64,000 nt of DNA from Pedobacter psychrodurus (GTDB lineage: Bacteria; Bacteroidota; Bacteroidia; Sphingobacteriales; Sphingobacteriaceae), in contig NZ_SJSO01000008.1 in NCBI RefSeq assembly GCF_004331735.1, forward strand, positions 1-64,000, written 5' to 3'. The notes beneath the pieces are model-generated. The model had not been told where the DNA came from. It saw only the letters and a program-made list of their open reading frames with translations, and made no database searches. This document shows positions 61,422-64,000 of the stretch, in pieces. How positions within the stretch are numbered: position 1 is the first letter of the stretch; each line of letters begins with the position of its first letter. The position numbers and the translations under genes are program-made.

Positions 61422-63002
61422 ATGAGAAAACTCATCATCATATCAATAATTACATTAATGCCTACTTCTCTGCTTTTTGCACAAACTAACGACGAGACTT
61501 CAAAAGCCCAATCATTAGTAAGCAAAAGCTATTCAATAGATTCAGCATTAACACAACTGTATCAATTTTCGAAGGAAAATCCATTGTTTATGGAAAAGAT
61601 GATGCAAAATAAATTCAATAACCTTACCATTAAATATGATTTAAACAAGGGGCATTATATACCGGTTCAGGGTGCTTCTAAACTACGAGCACTAACGTTG
61701 TTCAGCGAGGGTAAAACAACCTTAGAAAAGTTTCATCTTTATGGGGCATTTAATTACCAAAGAAGTACTGAAGACAGTACACGATGGGCGCACCAATCAA
61801 GATTTAGCAATAGTTCTCCATATTATTTTGGCTCAATAAAGAATAATCACTACGAACGTTCGGTTTATAAAATTAATGCTGCGGTAAGCAGAACAATGAT
61901 CGGCAATAACTTACCACTTTCTTTAGGATTAGATTATAGAATTGGAAATCATTTTAGCAATAACGATCCCCGTGGTGATGTAAAAGACTTTCAATTTAAT
62001 ATTAACCCTGCTATTGGATATCATATTTCGAAGCCCCTTTTAATTGGAGTTGGCTATCAATACGGATACGGACGTGAACAAATTGGGGTTGGATATAAAA
62101 ACAGTTCCTACATCGAAAATACAGTGGGCGAAATCTTCACCAATTATTTAATGAGCGGGTATGGTGGGGCACAAATAGTTCAGGTTAAAAATTTATTAAG
62201 ATACGATAACGATCAAGATCGTCAATATGCGAAAGTATTTGTTAATTACGCTGCCACACAAAATGATAATTTAATCTTGGCATTAAAGAAAGGAAAGGAA
62301 ACCCAGCTTTTTAAACGTAATTTAACTGATAATGTTGGCTTTGACGAGTTTTTGAATTATGAAATCAAACATTCGTCTGCAGATTTGATCTGGCATAAAA
62401 ATACGGACAAAAATGAAATTAATTTCTCGCTAAACTACAGCTACGATGCGGGTGCCGGCTATGATTATGGACTTGCGGGTGTAAATTACATAAACGATCA
62501 AGAGTATTATGGCCTAAAATTATTCTACACGCTAAAAGGCAAAAATGGATTGATCAATAATTTAAATTTTGGGGTTCAACATTCTGAAGATATTAAGCGC
62601 GATGGAAATTATGCCGTTGATATTTCTTATAGCAGAATTAATTTTAATGCAGGCTGGGGAATAAATAAACAATTGGATAAAGAACATAGCTTTGGCGCTG
62701 CAGTATCAGCAAGTTATAGTCTAAAAACTTCATCAAATTTTTATGCACCAATTGAAACCGAAAATATATTCTACAATTATGTAATGTACCCCAATTATCA
62801 GTTCAACACCTCAAATAATTATGGAATTGGATTAACGGCTGATTATTTTTTCCCAACTTACAAAGGAATACAAACCTCAATCAAGGTTTCAGGAAACTAT
62901 ATCCAACGGGTAGGCAATTATATTGATCTTCAAAGAACAACATTTAACACCCCTGGCAAAGACCGTTTTTCTTCCAATATCAGCTTAAATCTCTATTTTT
63001 AA
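61422..63002 (+). CDS. DUF6850 family outer membrane beta-barrel protein
   Basis: The 526-residue product has a signal peptide ending near LLFAQ (residue 20). A helical N-terminal stretch follows, then a long series of amphipathic strands rich in Tyr and Asn, such as FHLYGAFNYQRSTEDSTRWAH, LLIGVGYQYGYGREQIGVGY and KVFVNYAATQNDN. It ends SSNISLNLYF, with terminal Phe as in outer-membrane barrels. The role is unknown. It is encoded between the DUF4876 lipoprotein and the peroxidase (4-base gap), so all four proteins should be made together. Confidence 0.8.
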   Translation: MRKLIIISIITLMPTSLLFAQTNDETSKAQSLVSKSYSIDSALTQLYQFSKENPLFMEKMMQNKFNNLTIKYDLNKGHYIPVQGASKLRALTLFSEGKTTLEKFHLYGAFNYQRSTEDSTRWAHQSRFSNSSPYYFGSIKNNHYERSVYKINAAVSRTMIGNNLPLSLGLDYRIGNHFSNNDPRGDVKDFQFNINPAIGYHISKPLLIGVGYQYGYGREQIGVGYKNSSYIENTVGEIFTNYLMSGYGGAQIVQVKNLLRYDNDQDRQYAKVFVNYAATQNDNLILALKKGKETQLFKRNLTDNVGFDEFLNYEIKHSSADLIWHKNTDKNEINFSLNYSYDAGAGYDYGLAGVNYINDQEYYGLKLFYTLKGKNGLINNLNFGVQHSEDIKRDGNYAVDISYSRINFNAGWGINKQLDKEHSFGAAVSASYSLKTSSNFYAPIETENIFYNYVMYPNYQFNTSNNYGIGLTADYFFPTYKGIQTSIKVSGNYIQRVGNYIDLQRTTFNTPGKDRFSSNISLNLYF

Positions 63003-63006
63003 CCCC

Positions 63007-64000
63007 ATGAATAAAATTTTTGCCATCCTTGTTTTAGCCCTTACCGGATTAATCCTATTTTCTTTTCAATCCGCCGATTTTAACGATGAGGATGAACTGA
63101 GTATAGATAGCCTGCGCAAAGTATATTCGAAACCTACTGATCAATGGCCGAAACCAACGGTTGATAAAGACGCCGTTTTTCAGGAATTGGGCGAAATCCC
63201 CCCTTCTCCGGTGGATTTAAAAAACGATTCGACAAAAAAAGTTGTAGAGCTGGGTAAAATTTTATTTTTCGATCCACGCCTATCAGGTTCGAACCAGATT
63301 TCGTGTTCGAGTTGCCATGCACCAGATTTACATTGGACAGATGGCCGTCAGGTTTCTGTAGGTCACGATCATTTAACCAATATCAGAAATGCGCCCTCGT
63401 TAGAGAATGTTTGGTTTTACAAGCGGTTGTTCTGGGATGGCCGTGCAGCCAGTTTAGAAGAACAGGCAGGCAGTCCGGTGGCGGCACATAACGAGATGCA
63501 CCAGGATATGAAAGTTTTACCCAAGAAGCTCAGTAAAATTAAAGGTTATCAACCTTTATTCGCAGCTGCCTTCGGGTCAAAAGAAATTACCAATAAAAGG
63601 ATCTTCGAAAGTTTGGCTACATTTCAACGCAGCATCGTAAGCAGAAGAACCCCTTTCGACCGCTTCTTAGCCAAAGACAAAAAAGCATTGACAGATCAGC
63701 AGTTAGTGGGGCTCCATTTATTCCGCACCAAAGCGCGCTGTATTAATTGCCATAACGGACCATTCTTTACTGATAATGAATTTCATAATGACGGCTTAAC
63801 TTATTATGGACGTAAATATGAAGATTTGGGATTGTACAACGTAACCAAGAAACCAGAAGATGTGGGTAAATTTAAAACTCCAGGTTTAAGAAATGTGATG
63901 AAAACTGCTCCATGGTTTCATAATGGATTATTTCCTGATATAGATGGCGTAATGAACATGTACAATGTGGGTATGCCTGTACAACGTGTAAAACCAGAAC
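63007..64000 (+). CDS. di-heme cytochrome c peroxidase (MauG/CcpA family), partial
   Basis: The gene starts at ATG 63007, four bases after the DUF6850 gene, and is open to the window's right edge, so about 331 residues are visible. The signal or anchor is LVLALTGLILFSFQ. Heme-binding motifs are CSSCH at residues 100-104 and CINCH at 245-249, both CxxCH. Other family marks are LGKILFFDPRLSGSNQISC, NAPSLENVWFYKRLFWDGRAASLEEQA and FKTPGLRNV, as in bacterial cytochrome c peroxidases. It should act in the periplasm on peroxide or, MauG-like, on a protein or metal substrate. In an operon with a receptor, a lipoprotein and a barrel, a specialised role is likely. Confidence 0.9.
   Translation, partial: MNKIFAILVLALTGLILFSFQSADFNDEDELSIDSLRKVYSKPTDQWPKPTVDKDAVFQELGEIPPSPVDLKNDSTKKVVELGKILFFDPRLSGSNQISCSSCHAPDLHWTDGRQVSVGHDHLTNIRNAPSLENVWFYKRLFWDGRAASLEEQAGSPVAAHNEMHQDMKVLPKKLSKIKGYQPLFAAAFGSKEITNKRIFESLATFQRSIVSRRTPFDRFLAKDKKALTDQQLVGLHLFRTKARCINCHNGPFFTDNEFHNDGLTYYGRKYEDLGLYNVTKKPEDVGKFKTPGLRNVMKTAPWFHNGLFPDIDGVMNMYNVGMPVQRVKPE

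Overview
The window looks like chromosome of a Bacteroidetes species, most likely a Pedobacter-like member of the Sphingobacteriaceae. The reasons are: promoters of the Bacteroidetes type (TTG, about 19 bases, TAnnTTTG) and no obvious Shine-Dalgarno sequences; Bacteroidetes-restricted families (DUF4835/PorD, DUF4394, DUF4468, DUF4876, DUF6850, carboxypeptidase-regulatory-domain TonB receptors, Bacteroidetes-type RNA polymerase omega, the 640-residue class PurF homologue); AT-rich sequence; and many short palindromic repeats between genes. No tRNA, CRISPR array, prophage or complete insertion sequence was seen.

Layout. 1-1072: three evenly built leftward promoters and a leader-like segment, which probably drive an rRNA operon lying to the left of the window. 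1073-9302: a conserved block bamD, rpoZ, coaBC, DUF4835/PorD-like and recN, split by a BlaI-type repressor and an M56 (BlaR1-like) membrane peptidase with its own double operator. 9622-15423: two tandem paralogous secreted proteins, a PA0069-type radical SAM enzyme, an ATP-grasp protein and a CAP-domain lipoprotein. 15570-21803: ClpC, a BLUF photoreceptor, the wreck of a SusD gene, a small secreted protein and a two-copy DUF4394 lipoprotein. 22254-25854: a Crp/Fnr regulator divergent from a PRISE-type reductase with two Fnr-like boxes between them, then EttA. 26076-35004: two small membrane paralogues, an SGNH hydrolase, a TonB-type receptor, DUF1456, a DbpA-like helicase, a YkuK-type protein, an SRPBCC protein and a DUF4468 protein. 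35102-46425: ammonium transporter plus outer-membrane barrel, a TIGR01212 radical SAM protein, two amino-acid permeases around a membrane pyrophosphatase, and a porin broken by a one-base frameshift. 46490-57066: MarC, an RsmB/NOP-type RNA methyltransferase, a periplasmic-binding-protein-like lipoprotein, GuaA, a dCMP-deaminase-like protein, a FucP-type sugar transporter, a LysE exporter and the PurF homologue. 57289-64000: a tight operon of TonB receptor, DUF4876 lipoprotein, DUF6850 barrel and a di-heme cytochrome c peroxidase that runs off the right edge.

The last operon is the best candidate for a poorly described system: an outer-membrane receptor, a surface lipoprotein, a second barrel and a periplasmic di-heme enzyme made together. 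The other notable signals are regulatory: the BlaI operators that bracket a -7 box, an Fnr-like box at the class II position of the reductase promoter, a perfect 16-bp hairpin that ends at the base before a start codon, several nearly leaderless promoters, and several families of intergenic repeats, including a plant-telomere-like TTTAGGG array and two inverted copies of a roughly 120-bp element 27 kb apart.
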